A stretch of 64,000 nt of DNA from Gimesia sp. (GCF_040219335.1 NZ_JAVJSQ010000005.1:186001-250000), one strand, 5' to 3'. Shown: positions 51,659 through 60,705, counted from the stretch's first letter. The notes: generated from the sequence alone by a model not told the origin. Program-made: numbers and translations.

Positions 51659-51710
51659 GAATGACTCTTCGCTTTGAGGGCTATCCCAAACAGGGGCTCG
51701 TTCAAAAAAT

Positions 51711-53270
51711 TTAATCTTGCCGGGGGTATGGTTCTAAGATCGCACTTGCCCCCGGCTTTCTAAATGACTCGACTCCCAGTATTTGTAGACAGATGGGAGT
51801 AACATCAGTTAACCGAAGGTGCTCTGGTAATTCAAAGTCAGAAGGCAAACCGGCGGCTATCAAGGGAGCCGTCGAGTCCAGGCAGTGCAAGGATCCGTGT
51901 GAACCAGAGGGGTTACATTTCAGATCTGGCAGACAAAACTCCTTCCCGAGTCGGGCAGTAATCCATATATTTCCAGTCTGCTGTGAGAAGCATGTTGCAA
52001 TTCGCTCAAAGGCATTGGGGTACGTTTCAAATGTGATCAAACCGTCGGAATCGACTTTAGCATCAACGGCTTCCAGATTGCCTTCCCAGAGCCAGGGGGT
52101 CCCATAGCAGTCCACTCCATCTCGTTTCTTCTTTACAGCTGGCTTGAATACCAGTTGCCCCCGGTCACTGGTAACGACGTGGAAGCCTGGCTGTTTACTT
52201 CCGTTTAGTCCATGGTCATCATCACACCAGATGACTTGATCGATATCCAGGCACTTCAGCAGACATTGAATCACATCACGTCGATGCTCCCAGATTCCGG
52301 ACTGCAAATAGATCTGGGCAGATCGCATGTTAGGACAGACCATTAATTCTTCAGAGTTACTCCAGGGTTTACCCGCTGTCACAAGTTGAAACTCCTGAAG
52401 AACTTCATTCAGGTCAACTCCAGAGTCAGCATCCAGATCGCTTTGCGAATGATCACCTGTGATCAGGATGGCAAATTCTTCCAGAAAACGCGTGATTCCG
52501 CCCTCAGATTCGATCAGGGAGCCCAGAGTTTCATCAATAGCCTGGAGAATGTCGACTGCGTAAGTCGGACCTTTCTCATGACTGACAAAATCATTATTGG
52601 GGAAATAGGCCAGAGTGAAATCCGAGAAACACTTCTGCTCGCTCAGAGCGAGCAGGTAGTCAGCCGTGGTATCGTCGTGAAATCCAAATCGATAGGAGAC
52701 TCCACCGCGAGCAGAGGGCAGGGATCCATAGAGGGCAGTAGAGACAAAATCACCCAAAAACATTGTATGGGGACCCTGCATACTTTCGGCCAGTTCCACG
52801 CCCGGTGCCAGTTTTAGCAATAGTGGTGTTGTGGTTTCGTGTGTAACAGTACCTCGATACCACATATAATTGATGACTGCATCGGACAACGAGCCATGCT
52901 GTTCTATCAGCTCAAAGATCGTGGGGACCAGAAGGCGTTCCATATTCAGTTTGATCTGAAAATCGTTGAGATACTCTCCCATCCCCTCGTTCATGATGGC
53001 TGTCAGGTCGGATCCAAAAAAGGCAACTTCATCCTTGGTCCGGTCATACCAGTAGGCGCCGGAAATTCCGTGTTCAAACGGGTATGCTCCTGTGGCTATC
53101 GTGCAGGTTGCAGCGGGCGTGATCGAGGGGAAAATGGAAGTACATTCCGAGCGAAATACTCCCTGATCTGTCAACTTGGACAGATTCGGAAGCCAGCCCT
53201 GTTCCAGTGCGGGTTGGACAACACGTGTTGCCAGGGCATCGATGACGATAAGTAGAACTTTTTTTTTCAT
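51711..53270 (-). CDS. Alkaline phosphatase-family / type I phosphodiesterase (nucleotide pyrophosphatase-like) protein
   Basis: A protein of 519 residues in the type I phosphodiesterase/nucleotide pyrophosphatase superfamily. The metal site begins with VLLIVIDALATRVVQPALEQ, and the nucleophile region reads IFPSITPAATCTIATGAYPFEHG, with the expected Thr/Ser. Later motifs are YFPNNDFVSHEKGPTYAVD and ITGDHSQSD. There is no signal peptide, so it is probably cytoplasmic. Its substrate is unknown; phosphodiester or phosphonate compounds are typical. It lies on the opposite strand to the stress operon. Confidence 0.88.
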   Translation of the reverse strand: MKKKVLLIVIDALATRVVQPALEQGWLPNLSKLTDQGVFRSECTSIFPSITPAATCTIATGAYPFEHGISGAYWYDRTKDEVAFFGSDLTAIMNEGMGEYLNDFQIKLNMERLLVPTIFELIEQHGSLSDAVINYMWYRGTVTHETTTPLLLKLAPGVELAESMQGPHTMFLGDFVSTALYGSLPSARGGVSYRFGFHDDTTADYLLALSEQKCFSDFTLAYFPNNDFVSHEKGPTYAVDILQAIDETLGSLIESEGGITRFLEEFAILITGDHSQSDLDADSGVDLNEVLQEFQLVTAGKPWSNSEELMVCPNMRSAQIYLQSGIWEHRRDVIQCLLKCLDIDQVIWCDDDHGLNGSKQPGFHVVTSDRGQLVFKPAVKKKRDGVDCYGTPWLWEGNLEAVDAKVDSDGLITFETYPNAFERIATCFSQQTGNIWITARLGKEFCLPDLKCNPSGSHGSLHCLDSTAPLIAAGLPSDFELPEHLRLTDVTPICLQILGVESFRKPGASAILEPYPRQD

Positions 53271-53595
53271 TTCTGGACTGTCTTTCCATCCATTTCAGCT
53301 GGAGCCTCTGTCTGCAGTATATCATTCTCTTCTACAGGTTGAGACTAGTTTTTCGTTCCGTCAAGAGTAATCGAAGTCAGAATAAATTAAGTGCAACTGA
53401 AATGCCGTTTCATTAAAAATGAACAGTATTGTGAGTAATATCAGGTTAGATTTCAGGCTGTCTCAGCGGCAAATTTTAAATTTAATTCGTCGGGTATGGC
53501 TTCTAATTAGATGTTCTGCTCTAATATGCTCTAGTTCCAATCATAGTCTGAATGAACTTACTGTTTAGCGGGCCATAAAAGCAGGATTCACAGTA
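53271..53595. other. Divergent intergenic region
   Basis: No gene or strong structure is seen in these 325 bp between the minus-strand phosphodiesterase and the plus-strand ANTAR regulator. I searched both strands for a GG-N10-GC sigma-54 signature and found none. The sequence is AT-rich from about 53390 on, as expected for ordinary promoters. Confidence 0.5.
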
Positions 53596-54189
53596 ATGAT
53601 CATGGAATCTCTTCAGATTCTCATTGCACATAGTAATCAAAAAACTCTGTCAATTATCAATAACGCGGTTTTAACGCTCGGTCATAAAGTGGTCGATACT
53701 GTTGAAACAGGCGAGGCGCTGGTAAAATTTAGTGAGTCCCACCGACCCGATCTGGTGATAAGTGGTGTCAGGATGCCGGACCTTGATGGGATCCGGGCAC
53801 TGACACTCATCGGCTCAGAAACTCCGGTACCCGGAATCATCGTCACTCCCAAAAGTGATCTGGAACTGGTAGAGACTGCGGCACTGGATCATATCATGGC
53901 CTGGCTGGTGGAACCAATTCGGACTGTTGATCTGGCACCAGCTATTCTGCTGGTTCATCGCCGCGCTCAGGAATTTGCGGAACTTCGTAAAGAAAATCAT
54001 GATTTACGTACGGCCCTGGTAGATCGGAAAACTATCGAACAAGCTAAGGGAATTCTGATGAAATCTGCAGGTCTGGATGAAGGGGAAGCCTTCAAAAGGT
54101 TGCAGAAAATGGCATCGCGCAAACGAATTCGCTTGATTGAAATGGCGCAGGCTGTCATCCACGCAGAAGATGCCATCGATCTTAAGTAA
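53596..54189 (+). CDS. ANTAR-domain regulator with a degenerate receiver domain
   Basis: A protein of 197 residues of the AmiR/NasT type. The N-terminal ~120 residues keep the response-regulator fold but have lost its chemistry. The acidic pair near the N-terminus is AHS (11-13), the phospho-acceptor Asp is Gly57 (DLVISGVRMPDLDG), and the conserved Lys-Pro reads VEP. A coiled linker leads to the RNA-binding ANTAR domain (~130-190; RKTIEQAKGILMKSAGLDEGEAF, with two further helices). ANTAR proteins act by anti-termination on two-hairpin RNA targets. Here signal input cannot be ordinary phosphorylation; a partner protein or small ligand is more likely. A second ATG at 53602 is possible. Confidence 0.88.
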   Translation: MIMESLQILIAHSNQKTLSIINNAVLTLGHKVVDTVETGEALVKFSESHRPDLVISGVRMPDLDGIRALTLIGSETPVPGIIVTPKSDLELVETAALDHIMAWLVEPIRTVDLAPAILLVHRRAQEFAELRKENHDLRTALVDRKTIEQAKGILMKSAGLDEGEAFKRLQKMASRKRIRLIEMAQAVIHAEDAIDLK

Positions 54190-54205
54190 GTTGTTTTCCT
54201 GATCC

Positions 54206-54481
54206 TCATTTACCTCGAAATGAGATCAGGCTGAGCACAGCTACAAAAAGCGAGGCCCCGATAATTGACCATAGAATCGGAAACGGTTGATCGCCAAATT
54301 GAACCGTCAGTAATTCCGGTAATCCCAGCCCCTTCGACATCCAACTTCCCAGTAAGGCACCAATGAAACCGAGTGCGATCGATGTCAGGCAACCCCCGCG
54401 AGAGTAACCTGCCAGAGATTGTCCTATGCCTCCACAAATGGCAGCGACAATCAGCAATATGAGCAGTTCAAAGATTCCCAT
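54206..54481 (-). CDS. GlsB/YeaQ/YmgE-family stress membrane protein
   Basis: A protein of 91 residues with the transglycosylase-associated (GlsB/YeaQ/YmgE) fold: a hydrophobic start (ELLILLIVAAICGGIGQSL), the Gly-rich GCLTSIALGFIGALLGSWMS and a last helix (ILWSIIGASLFVAVLSLI). GGAAA lies before the ATG. It follows the DUF2254 gene by 53 bp on the same strand, so the two are probably co-transcribed. It converges with the ANTAR gene, 16 bp apart. Confidence 0.9.
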   Translation of the reverse strand: MGIFELLILLIVAAICGGIGQSLAGYSRGGCLTSIALGFIGALLGSWMSKGLGLPELLTVQFGDQPFPILWSIIGASLFVAVLSLISFRGK

Positions 54482-54534
54482 AGTTTTGTTTCCTTTTAAG
54501 TGCTTCAGTCAAAGTGTGCTGGCATCTTCAAGTT

Positions 54535-55896
54535 TCATGACTGCTTGTCCTGATCCAGGATTTCCGATAACTGCCGATACTTTGAACGGAAAGTTTCAAG
54601 ATCTTGTTTTACAATATGCTGGTCGACGTACGCAGTCTGGAGTGCTTCAGCTTCACCACGGATGGCATGAATATCGTCAGGGCGACTGGCATGATTGGTG
54701 ATTTCAGTCAGTGCTTTCAGTATAGTCAGAGAGACGGCAGTGCTGCTGGCACCATATTCACGAATCTGTCCAAATGACTGAATCAATACTTCGGGAAAAT
54801 CATCTGCCTCTGTGATCAGAACCCTCGCGACTGAATCATCGTCGCGACGAATCCGCACCGGTACTGACCGTTCAACCAGACGTCCCAATGCCCCTCCGAG
54901 TCTGTCGATACAGCTCATCGCTGTAAAAGGATCGTTAATGCCTGGTGACAGGGCTCGCAGTGCAATCTCAACCAGTTCGCGAGCGGCATATCCCACATCC
55001 TGACGCGGAGTTCGTCGAGGGCCGACAATAATGACGCGATTCACCGAATTGATATAAGATGTAGTCATGTCCTCCGTCTTTTCTGTATCCCGTGGCAACC
55101 AGATCCGGGCCAGCAGCTTTTCCCGAGTCACGAAGTCCCCCGGTTTGCATAGAAGCTCAACGACGCCTTCAACTTCACATGCCAGGGAAACCAGGCTTTC
55201 ACCATCAATTCCCTCGATATAACCTTCCGCTTGAGATGCGACTGTAATGTTGTTATCGCTTAACTCTGCACGAAGGTCCTCAATGCTGAGTCTGGATTCT
55301 TCTTCATCGGGACGTTCACCGATCCGTTCCGGAAATAGTCGATCTACGGCGAGATCCAGGTCGCGTGCTACCGCAGTGACGATTGTGGGAGCCTGAATGG
55401 CTGTCGCAACATGGTGGATAAACAGGATTAACATCCCCATACAGATTAATCCCAGAATTAATCCAACGGCCGTACCCAACTGTGGAGTGAAGACATCCGT
55501 ACCATTTTTACCTTCGCGAACGGTCTGAAGCACGAGCATGCAATACAGGCTCGTTCCCACATACTGACCGATGACAAGGTCTGCGATACTGTCGCTCATG
55601 ACGTTACGCACGAGTCTTGAGCCGAACTGTGAGGAAGCAATCGACAGAGTTAAAACCGTGATTGAAAAGACGACGCCGGCCAGTGCAATCGTGGCACCTG
55701 CCACTGAGGAAAGAGTAGACCGAGCTGCTTCTGCTGTGGTTGAAAACCAACTCAGTTCTCTGTTAGAGCTGGCAATCATCTCATCCAGCTGACATGTCCC
55801 CATTGCAAGTGCAATTGCGAATAATGACATAATTGAAGGGACAAACCAGAAACTGCTGCGAAAGGAATCCCATAAATTTGCCAGACGTGCTCTCAT
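54535..55896 (-). CDS. DUF2254 predicted membrane protein
   Basis: A protein of 453 residues with four predicted transmembrane helices in the N-terminal third (around 18-38, 62-90, 108-125 and 138-165) and a soluble C-terminal part of ~270 residues. The segment GVVFSITVLTLSIASSQFGSRLVRN is typical of DUF2254, as is INDPFTAMSCIDRLG in the C-terminal part. The function is unknown. No sigma-54 signature was found upstream, unlike the neighbouring stress units. Confidence 0.88.
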   Translation of the reverse strand: MRARLANLWDSFRSSFWFVPSIMSLFAIALAMGTCQLDEMIASSNRELSWFSTTAEAARSTLSSVAGATIALAGVVFSITVLTLSIASSQFGSRLVRNVMSDSIADLVIGQYVGTSLYCMLVLQTVREGKNGTDVFTPQLGTAVGLILGLICMGMLILFIHHVATAIQAPTIVTAVARDLDLAVDRLFPERIGERPDEEESRLSIEDLRAELSDNNITVASQAEGYIEGIDGESLVSLACEVEGVVELLCKPGDFVTREKLLARIWLPRDTEKTEDMTTSYINSVNRVIIVGPRRTPRQDVGYAARELVEIALRALSPGINDPFTAMSCIDRLGGALGRLVERSVPVRIRRDDDSVARVLITEADDFPEVLIQSFGQIREYGASSTAVSLTILKALTEITNHASRPDDIHAIRGEAEALQTAYVDQHIVKQDLETFRSKYRQLSEILDQDKQS

Positions 55897-56017
55897 AAGT
55901 TGGAAGAACTCCTCAGAAGGATTAGCCTGCCGTGTCTATTTTCATTTATTGGCAGATCGGTTTAGCGTCAATTTCTATAAATAATATTCTAAGGTGCTGG
56001 TTTGGAGTTGTGACAGT

Positions 56018-56057
56018 AAAAAAAACGCTGCAGTCGACAAATCGACGGCTGCAGCGT
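56018..56057 (-). terminator. Rho-independent terminator of the PRC-barrel operon
   Basis: A long stem (acgctgcag 56025-56033 / ctgcagcgt 56049-56057, with tcga/tcga inside) followed on the minus strand by an eight-T run. It lies 43 bp after the last gene of the operon. Confidence 0.92.
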
Positions 56058-56099
56058 CAGTTTCTAAACCAGATTGTCTGGTTCAGTTGTGGACTTGAT

Positions 56100-57011
56100 T
56101 CAGCTATCAATGCCCACTTTCATACCCTGGTCTTTTTGTTTTTTAACAAACAGGAACTGTTCGATGAGAGATTTCCGGTAGACAGGATCTGTAAAATCCG
56201 GCCAGTGATCCCGGTCAAATCCCTGAATCTTCGTGAGCTGGTGATTAGACATCTTCAGTACCAGATTCTGCTGATTATCATTTTTCAAGTTGGACTTCAC
56301 CTGTAACGCCTGGAAAGGAACTGCAAAAAGCTTGTTTCCATTGGTGGTATGATCATTCAGAGAGGCAATAATATAACGTGCTTTGCGATGAGCCGTATCT
56401 AGAATGATCTCTTCCACTTTGCCAATTTGATGATCTTCTGCATTTAGAACTTTTAAGTTTAAAAGCTGATTGGCCCGGATGACCGCATTTGATGGTGGTA
56501 CTTCCTGATCACGATGGACCTTGTAGCGAAGATCAAGTTTTTTGAGGAATTCCTGGTCTGCAAAATCTGGCCAGTGATCCTGCTTAAATCCTGCTGCTCC
56601 ATCAAGCTGTTCCTGACTCACTTCCAGCAGAAATCGATGATCTTGTTTGCAATTATTATTCGGCAAAACTGTTAATGCCTCGAAGGGGACGGCAAACATT
56701 TTATTTCCGAACCCCAGAAAACCGCCATAGGTTACCGCAGCGTATCGGATTTTGCCGTTCTTTGAATCGAGAACAAAATCATTGATCTCTCCAATATCCT
56801 GTTGTTTCAGATTCGTAATACCTTTATTTAAAACTGATCCGGCCCTGAGGAATGTGCAGTCTTTCGTAAGTGGTTTACTGATCTTTCCTTGACTGTCCGA
56901 ATGGTCCACTTTCGGGAAATTGGATTTATTCTGAGCGTGGCCACTTCCGGTCAATAAAACTGATCCGATAATGATGGCGATCGCTCCAGTGATCACTGTG
57001 ACGGGCTTCAT
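56100..57011 (-). CDS. Exported protein with two PRC-barrel domains
   Basis: A protein of 303 residues. ATG 57011 is chosen because GGAGA lies just upstream and a signal peptide follows, ending near GSGHAQN; the longer frame from 57110 lacks this. Two PRC-barrel domains follow (~58-150 and ~165-265), each with the pattern DIGEINDFVLDSKNGKIRYAAV and IGKVEEIILDTAHRKARYII. Both continue into a similar DHWPDF motif (QDHWPDFADQEF, RDHWPDFTDPVY), so this is an internal duplication. PRC barrels bind other macromolecules; in exported proteins the partner is unknown. Last gene of the probable sigma-54 operon, 189 bp behind the CsbD gene. Confidence 0.87.
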   Translation of the reverse strand: MKPVTVITGAIAIIIGSVLLTGSGHAQNKSNFPKVDHSDSQGKISKPLTKDCTFLRAGSVLNKGITNLKQQDIGEINDFVLDSKNGKIRYAAVTYGGFLGFGNKMFAVPFEALTVLPNNNCKQDHRFLLEVSQEQLDGAAGFKQDHWPDFADQEFLKKLDLRYKVHRDQEVPPSNAVIRANQLLNLKVLNAEDHQIGKVEEIILDTAHRKARYIIASLNDHTTNGNKLFAVPFQALQVKSNLKNDNQQNLVLKMSNHQLTKIQGFDRDHWPDFTDPVYRKSLIEQFLFVKKQKDQGMKVGIDS

Positions 57012-57200
57012 GATATTTCTCCCTGGACTAACCTGGTACTGAGCTGATCTCGGAGTACTCGAAATCTCTGAAACCAATTCAGTTAAAATGGCCCTACTGT
57101 CGGAGAACAACTTTCCAGGCTTAGTTCGTATTAAATATCAGCCAGGTGGAAAGTGTACCCCGACAGGATCACTGCTGTTTTTGATATGGCCCGCCATGCA

Positions 57201-57404
57201 TCAGCAGTGACATGACGATTCAAATTGGTTTACCTGCTCCTCGGCTTCATCTTTTGCGATGCCGTAGTGCTCTTGGATTTTGCCGACCAGTTCATCTCGT
57301 TTTCCATCAATCTGGTCGAGTTCATCATCAGTCAGTTCTCCCCATTTCCGTTTGGCCTGACCTTTGATCTGTTTCCATTTTCCTTGTAGAGTGTCACTAT
57401 TCAT
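57201..57404 (-). CDS. CsbD-family stress protein
   Basis: A small protein of 67 residues of the CsbD family: DTLQGKWKQIKGQAKRKWGE followed by LTDDELDQIDGKRDELVGKIQ. ATG 57404 has GGAGG 8 bp upstream; a TTG five codons earlier overlaps that site and is excluded. It ends with an unusual SSCHC after the normal fold. CsbD proteins are abundant general-stress proteins of unknown mechanism. It follows the small lipoprotein by 77 bp in the same direction. Confidence 0.92.
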   Translation of the reverse strand: MNSDTLQGKWKQIKGQAKRKWGELTDDELDQIDGKRDELVGKIQEHYGIAKDEAEEQVNQFESSCHC

Positions 57405-57481
57405 CTCAAATTCCTCCAATTTCTAATTTTTGAAACATCTGGCGAAATACATACTTCGCCGATTAAGAACGAGTCACCTTC

Positions 57482-57673
57482 CTATTCTTTTTTATTGAGC
57501 TCGACTCCAACCGAGCCATCACTTTTGTCTCGCTCGATTTCGAGCTCGCCGGATGGGGTTTCCACATCCAGAACTTTTTCTTTTTGTTCACACCCGGCCA
57601 GGGTGAATGATGAGTAAACCATCAGCATCAGAGCCAATGTGTTTAAACTAATTTTAAAAATTGAAATTTTCAT
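57482..57673 (-). CDS. Small lipoprotein
   Basis: A protein of 63 residues. ATG 57673 has AAGGA 8 bp upstream; an ATG three codons earlier overlaps it. A lipoprotein signal peptide ends in the lipobox LAGC (Cys near residue 30). The mature part is ~33 charged residues (KVLDVETPSGELEIERDKSD) with a beta-strand-like pattern. Similar tiny lipoproteins occur in other bacteria, but I know no function. It lies 113 bp behind the PRC-barrel gene with no promoter seen between them. Confidence 0.75.
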   Translation of the reverse strand: MKISIFKISLNTLALMLMVYSSFTLAGCEQKEKVLDVETPSGELEIERDKSDGSVGVELNKKE

Positions 57674-57786
57674 GAGATTCATCCTTCTAAATGTAGATGC
57701 CTCAGTTTCGATGCGCGCAGTGGTAGCCACTCGAGCACACAGGGGTTAAGCAAAAGTTGCTTACAAGCATTCAGACGCAGTTAGAA

Positions 57787-58500
57787 TCACCAGTAAGTGG
57801 GTCTTCCATAAAAGTCATAAAGCTGAACTTCATAAGCGCGGTTGACAGGTAGTCGCGGATCATAAACTGGCGCATCACTAACCTGTTCTTCTGTCAGATC
57901 GACGTGAGCTTTTTTATCCTCCCACGTAAAATGCGTGATCCAGTCGAATGCGATAATTACTTTTTTGCCAGGCAACCAGTTTTGAGTATCGATCACCAGA
58001 TACCGCATGGTCCAGCTTTCGGTATCTACAATCAGATCATCTATATGGCCTAACGTTCCTTCCATACACTGAATGTGATAACCAATAACCTCTTTTACGC
58101 TACGTAGGTGAGGGTTTCCGTCCAACTCCACAACCTGTGTTTGAGATGAGTGATGATCCAGACCGGAGTCGGAATGCCCCCAATACATAGGCCAGTTGAA
58201 GTGAGACGAGAGTGCGACTTCCTTCTGCCGGGACACAGGAAGGTCGTCCTCCAACGCCGGAGAAGTTTCGATATTCTCCTTGGATAAGACTGTTGGCAAT
58301 TCACGTGTATCAAGATTTGGCTGATCAATGGCTACTGGGGAAACCAGTACTTTTCGCCCCGGCAGCCAGTTTCCCGTGTCGATTACAAGATAACGGACGA
58401 TATTAGACTCATCATCAAAAAGAAAGTCTTTAACGGTACCGCACTCGCCGTCTGTGGCCAGCACGTGATATCCATTAAGTTCATTGGTACTGCGAAACAT
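57787..58500 (-). CDS. Protein with two PRC-barrel domains, first gene of a sigma-54 operon
   Basis: A protein of 237 residues. ATG 58500 is the true start: AAGGAG lies 6 bp before it and the sigma-54 promoter at 58538-58553 is inside the longer frame that begins at 58599. Two PRC-barrel domains (~1-85 and ~130-215) repeat the pattern NGYHVLATDGECGTVKDFLF and IGYHIQCMEGTLGHIDDLIV, each followed by RYLVIDTxNWLPG. There is no signal peptide, so it acts in the cytoplasm. The C-terminus is Tyr-rich (YEVQLYDFYGRPTYW). It leads a probable operon with the lipoprotein, CsbD and exported PRC-barrel genes. Confidence 0.88.
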   Translation of the reverse strand: MFRSTNELNGYHVLATDGECGTVKDFLFDDESNIVRYLVIDTGNWLPGRKVLVSPVAIDQPNLDTRELPTVLSKENIETSPALEDDLPVSRQKEVALSSHFNWPMYWGHSDSGLDHHSSQTQVVELDGNPHLRSVKEVIGYHIQCMEGTLGHIDDLIVDTESWTMRYLVIDTQNWLPGKKVIIAFDWITHFTWEDKKAHVDLTEEQVSDAPVYDPRLPVNRAYEVQLYDFYGRPTYW

Positions 58501-58537
58501 TTGTGTCTCCTTTCCTGACTCTACCTGTAGTCGGAAA

Positions 58538-58553
58538 GCAGATGGCGTGCCAA
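58538..58553 (-). promoter_or_regulatory. Sigma-54 (-24/-12) promoter of the PRC-barrel/CsbD operon
   Basis: On the minus strand the site reads TTGGCACGCCATCTGC. TGGCACG is exact and GG-N10-GC spacing is kept; only one T of the -12 TTGC differs. The predicted start is near 58526, a 26-base leader before ATG 58500. Confidence 0.82.
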
Positions 58554-58759
58554 ATCTGGTCAAATCATTGGGTGGCACATGAGTATGTTTGGATTCCATA
58601 GAGGATTCTCGCTGTTTTTTAGAGATATCAGGATTTAAAAATAATTCCTGATGTGTTCCGTTTGCCTGCGCAAAACTAATTTAAATTTTGTTCTATCGAC
58701 TGCTGGCAAACCGGACTGCTTGAAGAACAGCCAGATTTGAGATGGACCGGTCGAGCGAT

Positions 58760-58802
58760 AAAAAAAGCCCTGCAGCGCAGTAATGTAATGCGCTGCAGGG
58801 CT
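58760..58802 (-). terminator. Strong minus-strand terminator without an assigned gene
   Basis: A 14-bp perfect stem (agccctgcagcgca 58766-58779 / tgcgctgcagggct 58789-58802) followed on the minus strand by a T-run. No minus-strand gene lies to its right before the plus-strand regulator at 59230. It would end transcription arriving from 58803-59229, which could be a small RNA or read-through from the opposite strand. Confidence 0.8.
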
Positions 58803-59229
58803 GTCATAGGCCTGCTTATGATGTGTCTTTTGGACAAATCTTCTCTATTCCCAGTCTAACAAGACTGAGTCGTGAGTCAATCCACTAAAGTTTAGTATTA
58901 GACAGATCTCAATTTGATTGTCTTGTCTAGGCTCACCTCACGCTTCAGTACAGGACTGAAAAGTAATTCATACTACACAAGGATGAGCCCAACTATTTGA
59001 TTCGGACAAAAGAGTGCTATAATGGTTTTAAATTTCAGCTGAAATGGATCCTCTGTGAGGCTTTCTGGTCTCGAGAGATGGGAATTCATTCCCTGAAATA
59101 TGGGCCAGACAACACTTTAGTCATTAGAAAAGCAGGGCTAGGGCTGACTGGATTTAATAAATACTGAGTCCATCCGTATTTTGTTCAAATCGATCCCCAT
59201 CATTCTTGCTGACAATGGAATAATAAAAG
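58803..59229. other. Gene-free region before the sigma-54 activator gene
   Basis: No protein gene is seen. It contains a plus-strand promoter (58997-59023) for the regulator and, by implication of the terminator to its left, possibly a minus-strand transcript. A poor sigma-54-like site (taggctcacctcacgct, near 58930) keeps only the GG/GC spacing and is not accepted. Confidence 0.5.
58997..59023 (+). promoter_or_regulatory. Sigma-70-type promoter of the sigma-54 activator gene
   Basis: TTGATT (58997-59002) and a perfect TATAAT (59018-59023), 15 bp apart (16 if the -35 is read as TTTGAT). The leader to ATG 59230 would be about 200 bases. Confidence 0.45.
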
Positions 59230-60705
59230 ATGCCAGAAGCACTAGTGGTTGATGATGATCGTACTATCCGCGAGATGGTACGCAGTTCTCTGAGTAAAAT
59301 TAACGTTGATATCATCCAGGCAGGTACTGCTCAGGAAGCGCTTGAGGCAATCAAAACTGGTTCTCCGGAAGTGGTACTGCTTGATATCATGCTGCCGGTC
59401 GTGTCCGGACTGGATGTGTTTCGAGAAATTCGTGAGTTGGATCGCAGGCTGCCAGTGCTCTTCATTACCTCTTCCAGTGAAAGCAATGTTGCGATTGAAG
59501 CAATGCAGCTGGGAGCGTTTGACTATCTGCCTAAACCATTGGATCTTCCCAAGCTGAACGATCTGGTTTTGAAAGCGATCGAAAACAGGCGATTGATGAA
59601 TATTCCTGTGGCCCTGCCTGTGGGAGGAAAGAAACGGAGTAGCGGAGATCAGTTTGTCGGTCGCAGTCCACAGATGCTGGAAGTCTTCAAGTCCATCGGA
59701 CGTGTCGCCTCGGAAAATGTTAATGTACTGATTCGTGGTGAAAGTGGTACCGGGAAAGAGCTCGTCGCCAGAGCCATTTACCAGCATAGCCCTCGCTCTG
59801 AGGAATGCTTTATGGCGGTAAACTGCGCAGCTCTGACAGAAACTCTGCTGGAAAGCGAACTTTTTGGCTATGAAAAAGGAGCTTTTACAGGCGCTGATCG
59901 ACAGCGAATTGGTAAATTTGAGCAATGTAATGGCGGTACAATCTTTCTGGATGAAGTGGGGGACATGTCACAGCTCACCCAGGGGAAAGTACTGCGGCTG
60001 TTGCAGGAACAGAAGTTCGAACGCGTAGGTGGCAATAAGACGATTGAAACAGACGTACGTATTATTGCTGCAACTAATCGAAACCTGGAACAGATGGTGA
60101 AAGACGGCACGTTTCGAGAAGACCTCTTTTATCGTCTGAATGGAATGACTATCTCGCTACCTCCTCTCCGGCTACGAGGAAACGACATCGCTTTGCTGGT
60201 TGAACACTATCTCAACGAAGCGTGTTACGAAATGGGGCGGACCGAGATTGAGGGGATTTCCTCTGAAGCCCTGGACCAGTTGTTACAATATCGCTGGCCA
60301 GGGAATGTGCGTGAATTGCAGAGCGTAGTGCGTCAATCTCTCTTGAACAGCACCAGTCCGGTAATCGTTCCCTCTTTTCTTCCTGATGAAGTATCCAGTC
60401 AATTTAGATCAACTCCCGAAGTTTTCCAATCAGAAGATCCCCTGGACGAAGACCCGGCATTGCCGCTCTCAGATCTTCAACTGTTTGTCGATCAGAGGCT
60501 TGCAGCGCAAACCAAAGACCTGTACAGCGAGACTCTGGAAACGATGGAGCGTTATCTCTTAACCCGTGTTCTAAATGAAACAGGGGGAAATCAGACCCGC
60601 GCTGCAGAGATCTTGGGGATCACGCGAGGCAAAATTCGTGATCGTATCGCGCAATTTGGAATTTCCCTCGAGAAGACAGTCAGCATTGATGAGAATGGCA
60701 GTTAA
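59230..60705 (+). CDS. Sigma-54-dependent response regulator (NtrC family)
   Basis: A protein of 491 residues with all three NtrC-type domains. The receiver (~1-120) has the acidic pocket VVDDD, the phospho-acceptor Asp in VVLLDIMLP and LPKP. The AAA+ sigma-54 interaction domain (~145-370) has Walker A GESGTGKELVARA, the sigma-54-contact loop GAFTGA, Walker B GGTIFLDEVGDM and the RWPGNVREL motif. A Fis-type helix-turn-helix (~450-485, ETGGNQTRAAEILGITRGK) follows. The GAFTGA loop is intact, so it should activate sigma-54 promoters. Three such promoters lie within 10 kb. The histidine kinase at 61978 is the nearest candidate partner. Confidence 0.95.
   Translation: MPEALVVDDDRTIREMVRSSLSKINVDIIQAGTAQEALEAIKTGSPEVVLLDIMLPVVSGLDVFREIRELDRRLPVLFITSSSESNVAIEAMQLGAFDYLPKPLDLPKLNDLVLKAIENRRLMNIPVALPVGGKKRSSGDQFVGRSPQMLEVFKSIGRVASENVNVLIRGESGTGKELVARAIYQHSPRSEECFMAVNCAALTETLLESELFGYEKGAFTGADRQRIGKFEQCNGGTIFLDEVGDMSQLTQGKVLRLLQEQKFERVGGNKTIETDVRIIAATNRNLEQMVKDGTFREDLFYRLNGMTISLPPLRLRGNDIALLVEHYLNEACYEMGRTEIEGISSEALDQLLQYRWPGNVRELQSVVRQSLLNSTSPVIVPSFLPDEVSSQFRSTPEVFQSEDPLDEDPALPLSDLQLFVDQRLAAQTKDLYSETLETMERYLLTRVLNETGGNQTRAAEILGITRGKIRDRIAQFGISLEKTVSIDENGS

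Noticed and set aside
57700-57735. gcgcagtggtagcc before the small lipoprotein gene as a minus-strand sigma-54 promoter
   Set aside because: Only the GG/GC spacing matches; most other consensus bases differ.
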